From assembly GCA_934432725.1 (NCBI GenBank), contig CAKRZE010000006.1:56283-120282 (forward strand): a stretch of DNA of 64,000 nt. The letters run 5' to 3'. The notes beneath the pieces are model-generated. The model was given only the letters and a program-made list of their open reading frames with translations, did no database searches and was not told the origin of the DNA. The stretch's first letter is position 1. Every line of letters starts with the position of its first letter. Source of the stretch: an uncultured Eubacteriales bacterium. Its GTDB lineage: Bacteria > Bacillota > Clostridia > Oscillospirales > CAG-272. Positions 18,062 through 27,186 of this stretch are shown here, in pieces. The position numbers were made by a program, and so were the translations under genes.

Positions 18062-21000
18062 ATGAGCTATGAAGCGTATAACAGGCGCACCATAAACAAG
18101 GTCAAGGATGCCGCCGGGCGCTATTCCCGCTACATTTTCAAAAAGGTGGGAGTCCCGGAAAACATGATGTGGCTTGAAACCAAGGAGCATTTCCGCAGCG
18201 TGCCGACCGACGGCTGGAAGCCGCTTCAGGGTCCGTTCGACTGGGGTGAAGAGTGGGACAACATCTGGGTCAGGATGACCTATACCGTTCCCTCCGAGCT
18301 TGCCGGACAGGACATTTACATCGAACCGCACACCGGAGCCGTAGAGGCGCTTGTTTTTATCAACGGAAAGCCGGATTCCATCATCAACAGCAAGCACGAT
18401 TTCATCGGCGGAATGCACAGTGCCCAAATGATTCTCAAAAATGCGCAGGCGGGCGAACGCGTGGAGGTCGCTTTGGAATGCTATGCAGGACACTTTGAGG
18501 CAGGCACACAGCCCTTTGACCGCTATGGACAGGAATGCGAGGTCTACGGAAATGAATTCCGCCGGCATTTCGAAGGCATTGACATCTGCCTGATGGATCA
18601 TGAGATGCGGGATTTTGTGTTCGATCTGAAAACCGCAGTACAGCTCACCGAGTGCATCCCGGACACGGATTTCATGAACGGGAAAGCACGGAATGCCGTT
18701 ATGCGCGTGTTTGAGGTGCTCGGTCAGTATCCGGCACGCATGACGGAAGAGGAAATTCACAGCCAGATTACCGCCTGCCGTGAGATCATGAAGCCGCTTC
18801 TTGCCACCCGCGGTACCGACGGGCAGCGCGGCAGAGTCGGAATCATCGGTCATTCCCACATGGACACCGCGTGGCTGTGGCCGGTCAATGAAACCATCCG
18901 CAAATGCGCCAGAACCTATGCAACCGTGCTGAAGCTGATGAAGGAGTATCCCGAATATAAATTTGTTCAGTCCTCCGCCCTGCATCTTGACTGGATGCGC
19001 CGGTACTACCCCGATATTTTTGAGGGAATCCGCGAGCGGGTCAGGGAGGGGCGCTATGAGCCGAACGGCGGTGTCTGGGTCGAGTGCGACTGCAACGTAA
19101 CCTCCGGAGAGTCGATGGTGCGGCAATTCTTAAAGGGACAGCTGTTCACGCGGAAATACCTGAATTACACCTCTGACTGCTTCTGGCTGCCCGACACCTT
19201 CGGATACAATATGGCGATCCCGCAGATCATGCGGGAATCCGAGGTCAAATATTTCTACACCACAAAAATCGCATGGGGCGATCTGAACGACTTCCCGTAC
19301 AACACGTTCAACTGGCGCGGTCTGGACGGCAGCACGGTCATCACGCATTTCAACCGGATCCACTGCATGCCGGACGCCGAAACAACCCAGAGCATGGTAA
19401 ACGAAATCAAGGAAAAACAGGTATTTGACGGCAGACTGATGTCCTTCGGCTACGGGGACGGCGGCGGCGGTCCGACCTGGGGCATGCTGGAGGATGCACG
19501 CCGGGTGCAGGGACTTGCCGGACTTCCGGAGCAGTATTACACCACGGTTTCCGACTTCATGAAAACCGTTGAAAGGGAAGCTGTCGGGCTTCCGGTATAT
19601 TCCGGTGAGCTTTATGTGGAAACACACCGCGGAACCCTGACGCAGATGCACGATATCAAGCGCAACAACCGGAAGGCGGAATTCGCACTGCGCGACATGG
19701 AGTATTTCAACGTGCTTTCGGGCACAGCAAAGAATTCCCGCACCGATGAGATGTACGAAACTCTGCTCATCAACCAGTTCCACGATATTCTCCCCGGCAC
19801 CTGCATCACCCCGGTCAACGTCAAGGTGCGTGAACAGATGACCGCGCTGATCGATGCCGCCAAAAAGGAAACCGCCGCATACGCCTCCGGTCTGACGGAG
19901 GGCGACGGTGTGACCGTATTCAATACACTCAGCTTTGCCCGCCGCGGAACCGTATATCTGGAAAACCTCTCCGGCATTCCGCACGGCGTTCTCTCTCAGC
20001 GCTTTACCGACCTGTGCGGCAGACAGATGACCGCAGTCTCCGGACTTGACATCCCCGCGTTCGGCGCCGTTTCCCTTGCGCTTGATCCGGATTCCGCAGA
20101 GAAGCCCGGAAAGAGCGTCTTCTCCTATGACGGTCAGGTACTGGATACCCCAACGCTCCGCGTTGTCTTCGATGAGAACGGCTTCATCGCGTCCATGACC
20201 GAAAAAAGCTCCGGCAGAGAGGTTCGGAAAGCAGGCGGTGCTCCGCTGAACACGTTCTGGTTCGGAGAGGACATCCCCCGCGAATGGGACAACTGGAACA
20301 TCGATGACGACCTTGCAAGAAAGCTTCATCCGGCGGGAGAGCTGCTCTCACGGGAGGTGGTCACGGACGGACCGATCGAACTGCGTCTGCGCTCCGTCTA
20401 CCGTCTGACCGAAAAAACCACGCTGAAGCAGGATATGATCTTCCACGCAGACAGCCCGCAGGTCGATTTCCATACGGTCATCGACTGGAACGAGAAGCAG
20501 AAGATGCTTAAGGTCGGCTTTGATGTGGATATCTTCTCCGCCACAGTCAAAAATGAAATCCAGTTCGGTCATATTGAGCGTGCAACCATGCCGAACAATT
20601 CCTTTGAGGCAGCAAAGTTTGAGGTCTGCAACCACAAGTGGTCCGATCTTTCGGAAAGCCGCTTCGGCGTTGCTCTTCTGAATGACTGCAAGTACGGCAT
20701 CTCCGTCTCCGATTCCGACATGCGCCTGTCCCTGCACAGGGGCGGCACGCGCCCGGACGTTACCGGCGACCGCGGTGTTCACGAAATGACCTATTCCCTG
20801 CTGCCGCATACCGGTACGATGTGTGCGGAGAATGTCATTCACCCCGCATATGAGTTGAATGTTCCGTGTGTAACCGTTCCCGGCACGCTGAAAAAGCCCG
20901 TTGCAGCTCCTGTCACAATCGGAGAAAGCAACATCATCTGCGAGGCGGTCAAGCCGGCAGAGCTGACCGAAAATGCCTACGTCGTCCGGCTCTATGAAGC

Positions 21001-21166
21001 GGAGCGCTGCAAAACGGTCTGCAAAATCGGCGTCGGAGCAGATGTCCGTCATGTATATGTCACAAACATGCTGGAGGACATCCGCTATGAGCTTCCCGTA
21101 ACAGACGGTCAGGTCACGGTTCCCTTCAAGCCGTTCCAGATCGTCACCCTCCTGATGCAGCGATAA
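18062..21166 (+). CDS. Alpha-mannosidase, glycoside hydrolase family 38
   Basis: Retaining, zinc-dependent enzyme that releases terminal alpha-mannose from oligosaccharides. 1,034 residues, the usual size. An N-terminal beta domain (about 1-250) precedes the GH38 catalytic domain. That domain has the metal-binding GHSHMDTAWLWP motif (near residue 263), the nucleophile region FWLPDTFGYN (Asp near 378) and GYGDGGGGPTWGM. The middle and C-terminal beta-sandwich domains run from about 630 to 1,034. No signal peptide is seen, so it acts in the cytosol on imported glycans. The start at 18062 is chosen over the in-frame ATG at 17972 because of the leader and because the extra residues look non-coding. 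No transporter for its substrate lies alongside. Confidence 0.92.
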   Translation: MSYEAYNRRTINKVKDAAGRYSRYIFKKVGVPENMMWLETKEHFRSVPTDGWKPLQGPFDWGEEWDNIWVRMTYTVPSELAGQDIYIEPHTGAVEALVFINGKPDSIINSKHDFIGGMHSAQMILKNAQAGERVEVALECYAGHFEAGTQPFDRYGQECEVYGNEFRRHFEGIDICLMDHEMRDFVFDLKTAVQLTECIPDTDFMNGKARNAVMRVFEVLGQYPARMTEEEIHSQITACREIMKPLLATRGTDGQRGRVGIIGHSHMDTAWLWPVNETIRKCARTYATVLKLMKEYPEYKFVQSSALHLDWMRRYYPDIFEGIRERVREGRYEPNGGVWVECDCNVTSGESMVRQFLKGQLFTRKYLNYTSDCFWLPDTFGYNMAIPQIMRESEVKYFYTTKIAWGDLNDFPYNTFNWRGLDGSTVITHFNRIHCMPDAETTQSMVNEIKEKQVFDGRLMSFGYGDGGGGPTWGMLEDARRVQGLAGLPEQYYTTVSDFMKTVEREAVGLPVYSGELYVETHRGTLTQMHDIKRNNRKAEFALRDMEYFNVLSGTAKNSRTDEMYETLLINQFHDILPGTCITPVNVKVREQMTALIDAAKKETAAYASGLTEGDGVTVFNTLSFARRGTVYLENLSGIPHGVLSQRFTDLCGRQMTAVSGLDIPAFGAVSLALDPDSAEKPGKSVFSYDGQVLDTPTLRVVFDENGFIASMTEKSSGREVRKAGGAPLNTFWFGEDIPREWDNWNIDDDLARKLHPAGELLSREVVTDGPIELRLRSVYRLTEKTTLKQDMIFHADSPQVDFHTVIDWNEKQKMLKVGFDVDIFSATVKNEIQFGHIERATMPNNSFEAAKFEVCNHKWSDLSESRFGVALLNDCKYGISVSDSDMRLSLHRGGTRPDVTGDRGVHEMTYSLLPHTGTMCAENVIHPAYELNVPCVTVPGTLKKPVAAPVTIGESNIICEAVKPAELTENAYVVRLYEAERCKTVCKIGVGADVRHVYVTNMLEDIRYELPVTDGQVTVPFKPFQIVTLLMQR

Positions 21167-21169
21167 TTT

Positions 21170-21262
21170 TCTGACAGCTGACAGCTGTAGCAACCGACAA
21201 CTTCTGACAGCTGTAGCAACCGACAACTTCTGACAGCTGTGGCAGCCGGCAGCTGTCAGATT
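21170..21262 (+). repeat. 26-bp tandem repeat after the mannosidase gene
   Basis: Units beginning ACAGCTGTAGCAACCG start at 21181, 21207 and 21233 (period 26; the third diverges). The palindrome CAGCTG occurs in each and a final inverted CAGCTGTCAG closes the array. Non-coding. Confidence 0.8.
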
Positions 21263-21359
21263 CCGGAATGCCCCGAAAAAGGGCAGCGCGGAATGCCACT
21301 GCCCGGTAAGGCGATAATTTCAAAACACTGAAAAATGGCATTTGCAAAGGCGAGCAATT

Positions 21360-21395
21360 AGGCTCTGACTCAAAAGGTCGGAGCCTTATTGTTAT
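21360..21395 (+). terminator. Probable terminator of the mannosidase transcript
   Basis: AGGCTCTGAC / GTCGGAGCCT (10 bp with one G-U, loop 7 nt) followed by TATTGTTAT, a weak U-rich tract. Confidence 0.55.
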
Positions 21396-21418
21396 CTATA
21401 CATAATATAATCGCATCT

Positions 21419-21448
21419 TTGAATTCCTGTCATCTCTATAAGTATAAT
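21419..21448 (+). promoter_or_regulatory. Sigma-A promoter in front of the recombinase remnant
   Basis: TTGAAT (21419-21424), 18-bp spacer, TATAAT (21443-21448). A near-perfect Shine-Dalgarno AGGAGGTG (21458-21465) follows 7 nt before an ATG at 21473. Confidence 0.65.
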
Positions 21449-21472
21449 GAAAGTATCAGGAGGTGTCAGACA

Positions 21473-21592
21473 ATGAAGGAACAGACATAACGGCAGCCGC
21501 CGGCTGTTTTTCTGTACGTCTATAGCTCTTCCGACCGAGTCATGGAGGATTCTGGCACTTCTGCACAATTTCTTATGCAAAAGCTTTTGTGA
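21473..21592 (+). pseudogene. 5' remnant of a large serine recombinase gene
   Basis: The ATG at 21473 opens MKEQT and stops at once (TAA, 21488). Reading on in the same frame gives RQPPAVFLYVYSSSDRVMED and then SGTSAQFLMQKLL before a TGA at 21590. This resembles the N terminus of resolvase-type serine recombinases, where a Y-V-R-Y-S-S-D-x-Q segment holds the catalytic serine and S-I-x-x-Q-L follows. The intact promoter and Shine-Dalgarno and the early nonsense codon suggest a dead mobile element whose remainder has been deleted. The match is by eye and short. Confidence 0.45.
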
Positions 21593-21718
21593 TTCCGCCG
21601 CTGTGCCCCGTGTAAAGCGAATCACTCGCTCTGCCGCGTGACGCTACCTGTGTCGGCTTCGCCGCTGTCCGGGAAGGCTCTGCTGCGGAGCATGCAGTCC
21701 GGAGAAGCCCTCCGTCCA

Positions 21719-21756
21719 TAAAAACACACCTGCCTTTCGAAAAAAAGCAGGTGTGT
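21719..21756 (-). terminator. Intrinsic terminator, minus strand
   Basis: ACACACCTGC / GCAGGTGTGT (10 bp). On the minus strand the stem is followed by TTTTATGG, so it can end the DUF4349 transcript that enters from the right. Confidence 0.6.
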
Positions 21757-21929
21757 GTCTGTTTGTATACGGGTCCGGTCGATTCCGCGGAGCCCGATCC
21801 GCTGCCAGACAGGATTTTTGAAGCCTTTCGCAAAAAAGTGCCTCCGCGATCCGCCCCGAAAGGAACGCTTCCGAAAAATTCGCAGATCGGCGCCTGCGCA
21901 AAGAAGATTTTACCGGTTCCCGGAAAAGA

Positions 21930-22075
21930 GGTTGTTAAAAACGATTTTTTTAACAGCCCCTCATACCTATCGGTCGGACGTTGGGCATTGGGGATGCGAG
22001 TTTAGTCGTTTTTGCCCCGCGCCTTTGTTTATCGGCTTTTCCCGCGACAAAGCGGCGGCGTTCGGACGCAGGACC
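21930..22075 (-). repeat. Interspersed hairpin-bounded repeat, copy D (inverted)
   Basis: On the minus strand it carries GAACGCCGCCGCTTTGTCGC, AAACAAAGGCGCGGGGCAAA and a right-end hairpin with GGGGCTGTTAAAA and TTTTTAACAACC. These match copies A and C in the same order. Its left end runs close to the stop codon of the DUF4349 gene, so the left hairpin is missing. Confidence 0.7.
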
Positions 22076-22091
22076 AAGCGACATATCCGGC

Positions 22092-22994
22092 TTATTTCCC
22101 CTCGTTCTGCACGGACTGCATGTATGCCCGACGAAGCTCTTCCTGACGCTTTCTCTTTTTCCGCACAGAGTGCCTGATCGGCAGAACGATCGCAGCCGCA
22201 ATACCTCCGAGGATCAGGAGGGTGGGAAACGCCTCAACAAACCCCACAAAAAAGCTGAGCCAGCCGTTTCCGAAGTCCGTCCATGAACCGACAAACGCTT
22301 CCCCGAGCCTCTGCCCGAAGGAAGGCTCCTCCTGCTGTTCCTTCACTTCACGCAGCGTGATCGTGATCGATGCATATGAAGTTTGATTCTCCAGCCGCTT
22401 CAGCTCCGTCTGTATCCGCTCGATCTCGCTCCTGATCGCGGTGAGCTTATCATCCAGCCGCAGAATCGTATCAAGATCTGCAGCCTCCTCCAGAAGAGCA
22501 AGCACGCGCTGCTCCTGCGCGGACAGAGAGCTCAGGCGCGCCTGCAGATCCGTATAGCTGCCAGTCACGTCATCCACCGAGCTTTCCTCGGAAACCACGT
22601 GAACCCGCTGCTTCAAAAGCGCCAGATATTCCCCCGACCGCTCCGTGGGAATCCGCACAATATAGGAGGCAATGCGGCAGTCCTCCGACCGCCGGGAGCC
22701 GCCGGAAATTTTAGAGGAGCCGATATAACCGCCCATTTCACCGGCACTCTCCTCAATCCACGCGGTGCTTTGTTCAAATTCCCCGGTTTCGGCGTTTAAA
22801 GAGACCGTTTTCACCAGTCTGCGCGCCTCCGAGTCCCCACCGTCTCCGGATTTCTGCTCATTTTCACTCAGCTTTCCCGGATCGGAGGGAGCGCCATCAT
22901 ACGCATCCCCGCCCTTTGCACTGCAGGAAACAAAGGAAAAGCTCACAAGCAGGGCTGCCAAAAGAAGAAGGAATGCTTTCAAGTGTCTGTGCAT
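22092..22994 (-). CDS. DUF4349 lipoprotein
   Basis: 300-residue membrane-anchored protein. A signal sequence ends in a lipobox (FVSC, Cys near residue 24), followed by a flexible acidic segment. The DUF4349 domain (about 60-235) contains a coiled coil (about 140-200, LQARLSSLSAQEQRVLALLE). One C-terminal membrane helix (about 250-270) and a basic tail complete it. Family function is unknown; homologues are envelope proteins. The start is ATG 22994, since the TTG upstream adds only one residue. GGAAAGGGACAGG lies before it and is itself preceded by a small hairpin (GGGCTTTCGGAAAAGCCC). Confidence 0.8.
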   Translation of the reverse strand: MHRHLKAFLLLLAALLVSFSFVSCSAKGGDAYDGAPSDPGKLSENEQKSGDGGDSEARRLVKTVSLNAETGEFEQSTAWIEESAGEMGGYIGSSKISGGSRRSEDCRIASYIVRIPTERSGEYLALLKQRVHVVSEESSVDDVTGSYTDLQARLSSLSAQEQRVLALLEEAADLDTILRLDDKLTAIRSEIERIQTELKRLENQTSYASITITLREVKEQQEEPSFGQRLGEAFVGSWTDFGNGWLSFFVGFVEAFPTLLILGGIAAAIVLPIRHSVRKKRKRQEELRRAYMQSVQNEGK

Positions 22995-23310
22995 CAATCG
23001 TACCTGTCCCTTTCCGGGCTTTTCCGAAAGCCCCGTTCAAAATGCCGGTCACTGATCTCAGGGGAATAGCCGCGCAAACAGCAGCTTCAACGGAGGTGTT
23101 TTCAAGCCGAATCCGCATCGTTTTTTTCGGGAGAGCACATATACCGCCAAAGAGCGCCGATCCGCAAAAATCCGGACGGTCCGGCGGCAAAGAACCGCAC
23201 CGGACGTGCTTCCGCCGAAAAGCCTTTGCGGACGGTCCCCTGCCGCGATGCCTCACAGCCGCCGGGCAGGAGGGACTGCCGGAAAGACCCGTCAGCCCCA
23301 AAATACCGCA
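22995..23310. other. Gap between valS and the DUF4349 gene
   Basis: 316 nt with no supported gene and no clear terminator for valS. Confidence 0.5.
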
Positions 23311-25944
23311 TCACTGCAATTCCGCCAGCTGCTTCAGCGCCTTTTCAACATTTTCAAGCTTATCCCGGTAATTCTGAAGCTTTACGCGCTCACCCTCCAC
23401 GACAGCGGCAGGAGCCTTTGCCGAAAAGCCCTCGTTTGACAGCTTTTTCTCAAGACGTCCGATTTCGTTTTCTGCCGTTTCCTTTTCCTTGGTCAGGCGC
23501 GCAAGCTCCTTGTCCCGGTCGATCAGATCGGCAAGCGGAATGAACACGGTCGCTGCATCTGTCACAATCCGGACTGCCGTTTCATCGGTGCAGGAGTTCG
23601 CGAACGTCACATCGGATGCGGAAGCCAGCCGCATAAAGAACGGCGCTGCCTTTTCGCTGAAGGCGGCATGCTCGGACACGATGATCAGATGCGTTTTTCT
23701 GGACGCAGTCACGTTCATCTCGGAACGGCGCACCCGAATCGCACGGATTGCCTCAATCAGCCGCGTCATCTGCGTTTCCTCCAGCGGGAAGGAGTATGCA
23801 TCGGAAACCGTCGGATACCGGCTCACCATAATGCTTTCTCCCTCATGCGGAAGCGACTGCCAGATTTCCTCCGTGATAAACGGGCAGAACGGATGAAGCA
23901 GCTGCAGCGTTTCCGTCAGCACATACGCAATCACATGCTGTGCCGTCAGATTCTCAGGCGTACCCTTTGCGGCAAGGCGCGGCTTAACCAGCTCGATATA
24001 CCAGTCGCAGAAGACGTCCCAGATAAAATCATACAGCTTGGAAAGCGCAATGCCGAGCTCATACGCATCAAGATTGGAGGTCACCTCCCCGATCAGCGTA
24101 TTCAGCTTGGACAGGATCCACTTATCCTCCAGTTCAAGCGCGGAAGATACGGGCAGCTCCACCCTTTCGATATCAAGATTCATCAGAACAAAGCGCGCCG
24201 CATTCCAGATTTTATTGTTGAAATTGCGTGCCGCCTCAATCTTCTCATCCGAAAAGCGCATATCGTTGCCGGGAGAGTTTCCGGACGCCAAAGCAAACCG
24301 AAGCGCATCTGCGCCATACCGGTCGATCACCTCCAGAGGATCGATGCCGTTGCCGAGCGACTTTGACATTTTCCTGCCCTGTGAATCTCTGACCAACCCG
24401 TGAATAAAGACGTTCGGGAACGGGATTTGTTCCATGTTCTCAATTCCCATAAAAATCATCTTGGAAACCCAGAACGTAATAATATCGTAGGCGGTCACAA
24501 GCACGCTGGTCGGATAGAAATCCTTCAGATCCTGCGTATCATTCGGCCAGCCGAGCGTAGAAAACGGCCAGAGCGCGGAAGAGAACCAGGTATCCAGCAC
24601 ATCGGACTCCTGCTCCACGTGCGTACCGCCGCATTTGGGGCAAGTCTTCACATCCGTCTCGGAGACGGTCATTTCCCCGCAGTCCCGGCAATAGTAAGCA
24701 GGGATCCTGTGCCCCCACCAGAGCTGGCGCGAAATGCACCAGTCATGGATGTTTTCCATCCAGTTCAGATAGATCTTGGAGAACCGCTCCGGGATATACC
24801 GGATGTCCCCCTCGCGCACCACGCGGATCGCCGGCTCTGCCAGAGGCTTCATTTTCACAAACCACTGCTTGGAGGCAATCGGCTCCACAACAGTGCCGCA
24901 CCGATAACAGTGTCCGACCGCATGCGTGATCTTTTCCACCTTGACAAGCAGCCCCTCTGCCTCAAGATCGGCGACCATTGCCTTGCGCGCCTCATAGCGG
25001 TCCATCCCATGGTACTTCCCGGGAACGGAAATCCGGGCGTTGTCATCCAGCATGATAATCTGCTGCAAATTGTGACGCAAGCCGACCTCAAAGTCATTCG
25101 GGTCGTGGCAGGGCGTAATCTTCACGCATCCGGTCCCGAATTCCTTTTCCACATACTCATCCGCGATTACCGGAATTTCACGGTCGGTCAGAGGAAGCTT
25201 CAGCATTTTTCCGACAAGGTGCTTATACCGCTCATCCTCCGGATTCACCGCCACAGCCGTATCGCCCAGCATGGTTTCCGGTCTTGTGGTGGCAATGATC
25301 ACAGACTCATCGCTGCCGACCACCGGATATCTGACATACCAGAAGCCGCCCTCCGTATCCTTGTGGTCTATCTCCGCATCGGACAGCGCCGTAATGCAGT
25401 GCGGGCACCAGTTGGTAATGCGGAGTCCGCGATAAATCAGTCCCTTGTCATACAGCCGCACAAAGGTCTTTTTCACGGCAGCGGACAAATTCTCGTCCAT
25501 CGTAAAGGCTTCCCGCGTCCAATCGCAGGAGGAGCCGATCTTCTTGAGCTGATTGATGATCCGGGAGCCGTACTTCCCTTTCCAGTCCCAGACCAGCTTC
25601 AGAAACTCCTCCCGTCCGATGTCATGACGGGTCAGACCCTTTTCCTTCCGCAGCATTTCCTCGACCTTGATCTGCGTTGCGATGCCCGCATGGTCGGTGC
25701 CCGGCACCCAAAGCGTCCGATATCCCTGCATCCGCTTCGCACGGACAATAATATCCTGAAGCGTATTGTTCAGCGCATGTCCCATGTGCAGCTGTCCTGT
25801 CACGTTCGGAGGCGGGATCACCACGGAAAACGTCGGCGCCGAACGGTCGGCACTCGGCTGAAAGTATCCGCTTTCATTCCAGAATCGGTACAGCCGATCC
25901 TCAAACTCCTTCGGATCATACGTTTTTGCAAGCTCTTTTTTCAT
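23311..25944 (-). CDS. valS: Valyl-tRNA synthetase
   Basis: Class I aminoacyl-tRNA synthetase of 877 residues that charges tRNA-Val and edits mischarged threonine. The HIGH-type motif (PPPNVTGQLHMGHALNN, near residue 48) and KMSKS (GRKMSKSLGNG, near 520) are present. So are the editing domain (TTRPETMLGDTAVAV) and the C-terminal coiled coil that contacts tRNA (about 810-877, KELARLTKEKETAENEIGRL). Length is normal for Firmicutes. The ATG at 25944 is preceded by AGAAAGGGTAGGAAAG. A T-box leader with its own sigma-A promoter lies upstream, so transcription should rise when uncharged tRNA-Val accumulates. Confidence 0.96.
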   Translation of the reverse strand: MKKELAKTYDPKEFEDRLYRFWNESGYFQPSADRSAPTFSVVIPPPNVTGQLHMGHALNNTLQDIIVRAKRMQGYRTLWVPGTDHAGIATQIKVEEMLRKEKGLTRHDIGREEFLKLVWDWKGKYGSRIINQLKKIGSSCDWTREAFTMDENLSAAVKKTFVRLYDKGLIYRGLRITNWCPHCITALSDAEIDHKDTEGGFWYVRYPVVGSDESVIIATTRPETMLGDTAVAVNPEDERYKHLVGKMLKLPLTDREIPVIADEYVEKEFGTGCVKITPCHDPNDFEVGLRHNLQQIIMLDDNARISVPGKYHGMDRYEARKAMVADLEAEGLLVKVEKITHAVGHCYRCGTVVEPIASKQWFVKMKPLAEPAIRVVREGDIRYIPERFSKIYLNWMENIHDWCISRQLWWGHRIPAYYCRDCGEMTVSETDVKTCPKCGGTHVEQESDVLDTWFSSALWPFSTLGWPNDTQDLKDFYPTSVLVTAYDIITFWVSKMIFMGIENMEQIPFPNVFIHGLVRDSQGRKMSKSLGNGIDPLEVIDRYGADALRFALASGNSPGNDMRFSDEKIEAARNFNNKIWNAARFVLMNLDIERVELPVSSALELEDKWILSKLNTLIGEVTSNLDAYELGIALSKLYDFIWDVFCDWYIELVKPRLAAKGTPENLTAQHVIAYVLTETLQLLHPFCPFITEEIWQSLPHEGESIMVSRYPTVSDAYSFPLEETQMTRLIEAIRAIRVRRSEMNVTASRKTHLIIVSEHAAFSEKAAPFFMRLASASDVTFANSCTDETAVRIVTDAATVFIPLADLIDRDKELARLTKEKETAENEIGRLEKKLSNEGFSAKAPAAVVEGERVKLQNYRDKLENVEKALKQLAELQ

Positions 25945-26144
25945 TCTTTCCTACCCTTTCTCCGGCAAACCTCCGGCATAAAAAGCATTTTCCGAAAAAG
26001 CCTCGGATGCATGACTCTCCTGCGCACGGACCCGGATTTTCCCGTTTTCCGTTCCGCAGTCCTCTCGGCGCATAGGACCGCTGCCGGCTTTCCGCATGTG
26101 ACGAAATTCTTATGCTCCCATGCGGTTCCCCGTCCTGTTCCCGC

Positions 26145-26400
26145 AAAAAAGAAAAGCGCCCCGAACCAACGTTCAGGACGCTTGCGCGCGGTACCACCTG
26201 AATTCATACCTCAGTATGCACTCATCAAACGGGCATAGCCCTCTCCCGCTGTAACGGGCGGACCCGTCCCGCAGTGCGTCTCAGGACGCCTGCAAAAACG
26301 CAAGCAAGGCGACTTCGCCGCGTCCGTATACCGCAGTCACAGCAAATCTGCGGCTCTCTGAAAACGGGGAAAACAGCTACTACTCCCTGCCCGGGAAAAT
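26145..26400 (-). promoter_or_regulatory. T-box leader controlling valS
   Basis: On the minus strand the conserved T-box bulge sequence AGGTGGTACCGCG (about 26199-26187) is followed by a terminator stem (AAGCGTCC / GGGGCGCTT) and a T-rich run (TTTTCTTTTTT, to 26145). Upstream lies the stem I region with the AGTAGTAG element near 26378 and an AGAGAG stretch. A GTA triplet at 26331-26329 is a plausible valine specifier, but I did not fold the stem. Uncharged tRNA pairs with the T-box and prevents termination. Confidence 0.85.
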
Positions 26401-26506
26401 CCCATGCCATACATTATTCGGTTTTCCGGATGTCTTTAAATAAACAAACCAATCGCCCCGGCAGACAGGCACAACGCCTTTTTCTGCCGACAACTGACTT
26501 TTAATC

Positions 26507-26535
26507 AGTATAAATCCTTTTCTTCTTTTTGTCAA
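26507..26535 (-). promoter_or_regulatory. Sigma-A promoter of the T-box-valS unit
   Basis: Minus strand TTGACA (26535-26530), 17-bp spacer, TATACT (26512-26507). Confidence 0.8.
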
Positions 26536-26589
26536 GTCTTTTTTCCGCACTGCATGGATTCATATACCAACCGGACGAGAAGCGCTTTC

Positions 26590-27051
26590 TTATGCTCTTC
26601 CCGCTCTGCCGTTATAGTGATCCGCAAAATGCTCCAATGCCTTTGCGCGGATCCGGTACAGGTTGGACTTTTCATATCCGAGACGTTCCATCAGCTCAAA
26701 CGGCGTTTGCTCGGTATAAGTCTCCAGAAAAAGAGCACGCAGAATCCGATCCTCCTCGGTGTTGAGCGCACTCAGGCTCCGCTCTACCGCACGCCGTTCC
26801 GCACGGATTACGGAGCGCTGAGATCTGAGCCGATCAATCAGATGGAGCTGCTTTCTCCTGCTCTGCGCCCTCTTTCTGCCCGCCTGCTTTTCGGATTGTT
26901 CTGTCGGTTCGGAAGCCGGCTCCGAAAGCTCCACCGTCAAAAGCAGCTGTTCCTCCGCCGCAATTTTCTCATCCAGATTTTTCTCCGCTACACCAAGCGC
27001 ACGATACCGTCTTAATATATCAATCACTTCTGTTTTTTCTCTCTGTGTCAT
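26590..27051 (-). CDS. Phage-type sigma/ArpU-like helix-turn-helix regulator
   Basis: 153-residue basic protein with a coiled-coil N-terminal half and a C-terminal region resembling sigma-70 region 4. That region has LSALNTEEDRILRALFLETY followed by the helix-turn-helix (TPFELMERLGYEKSNLYRIR). It resembles the small phage late-gene activators and DUF1492-type proteins found in clostridial prophages. No other phage gene is nearby, so it looks like a domesticated or stranded regulator. A sigma-A promoter on the minus strand (27187-27215) faces it. That promoter overlaps the promoter of the XRE/ImmA operon on the other strand, implying mutual exclusion. Confidence 0.55.
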   Translation of the reverse strand: MTQREKTEVIDILRRYRALGVAEKNLDEKIAAEEQLLLTVELSEPASEPTEQSEKQAGRKRAQSRRKQLHLIDRLRSQRSVIRAERRAVERSLSALNTEEDRILRALFLETYTEQTPFELMERLGYEKSNLYRIRAKALEHFADHYNGRAGRA

Positions 27052-27129
27052 AAAATCAGCCTCTTTTCCATCTTGCCGGCCTCTCTTTCCGGCGATATGC
27101 TAAAATGAAATGATATTCCTGCAGAATGC

Positions 27130-27158
27130 TTGACATTTGGATAATCCGGCGATATAAT
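27130..27158 (+). promoter_or_regulatory. Sigma-A promoter of the XRE-ImmA operon
   Basis: TTGACA (27130-27135), 17-bp spacer, TATAAT (27153-27158). The 11-mer TCCGGCGATAT covers the spacer end and the -10 (27145-27155) and recurs at 27088-27098; it is a candidate operator. Confidence 0.8.
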
Positions 27159-27186
27159 GTATATGCAATTCCGGGATTTCGGCATT

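Noticed and set aside
21419..21513. Stand-alone transcription unit with a five-codon ORF (MKEQT) and a terminator
   Set aside because: The sequence after the stop continues in the same frame as a recombinase-like N terminus, and the apparent terminator is within that coding remnant. A pseudogene is the simpler reading.
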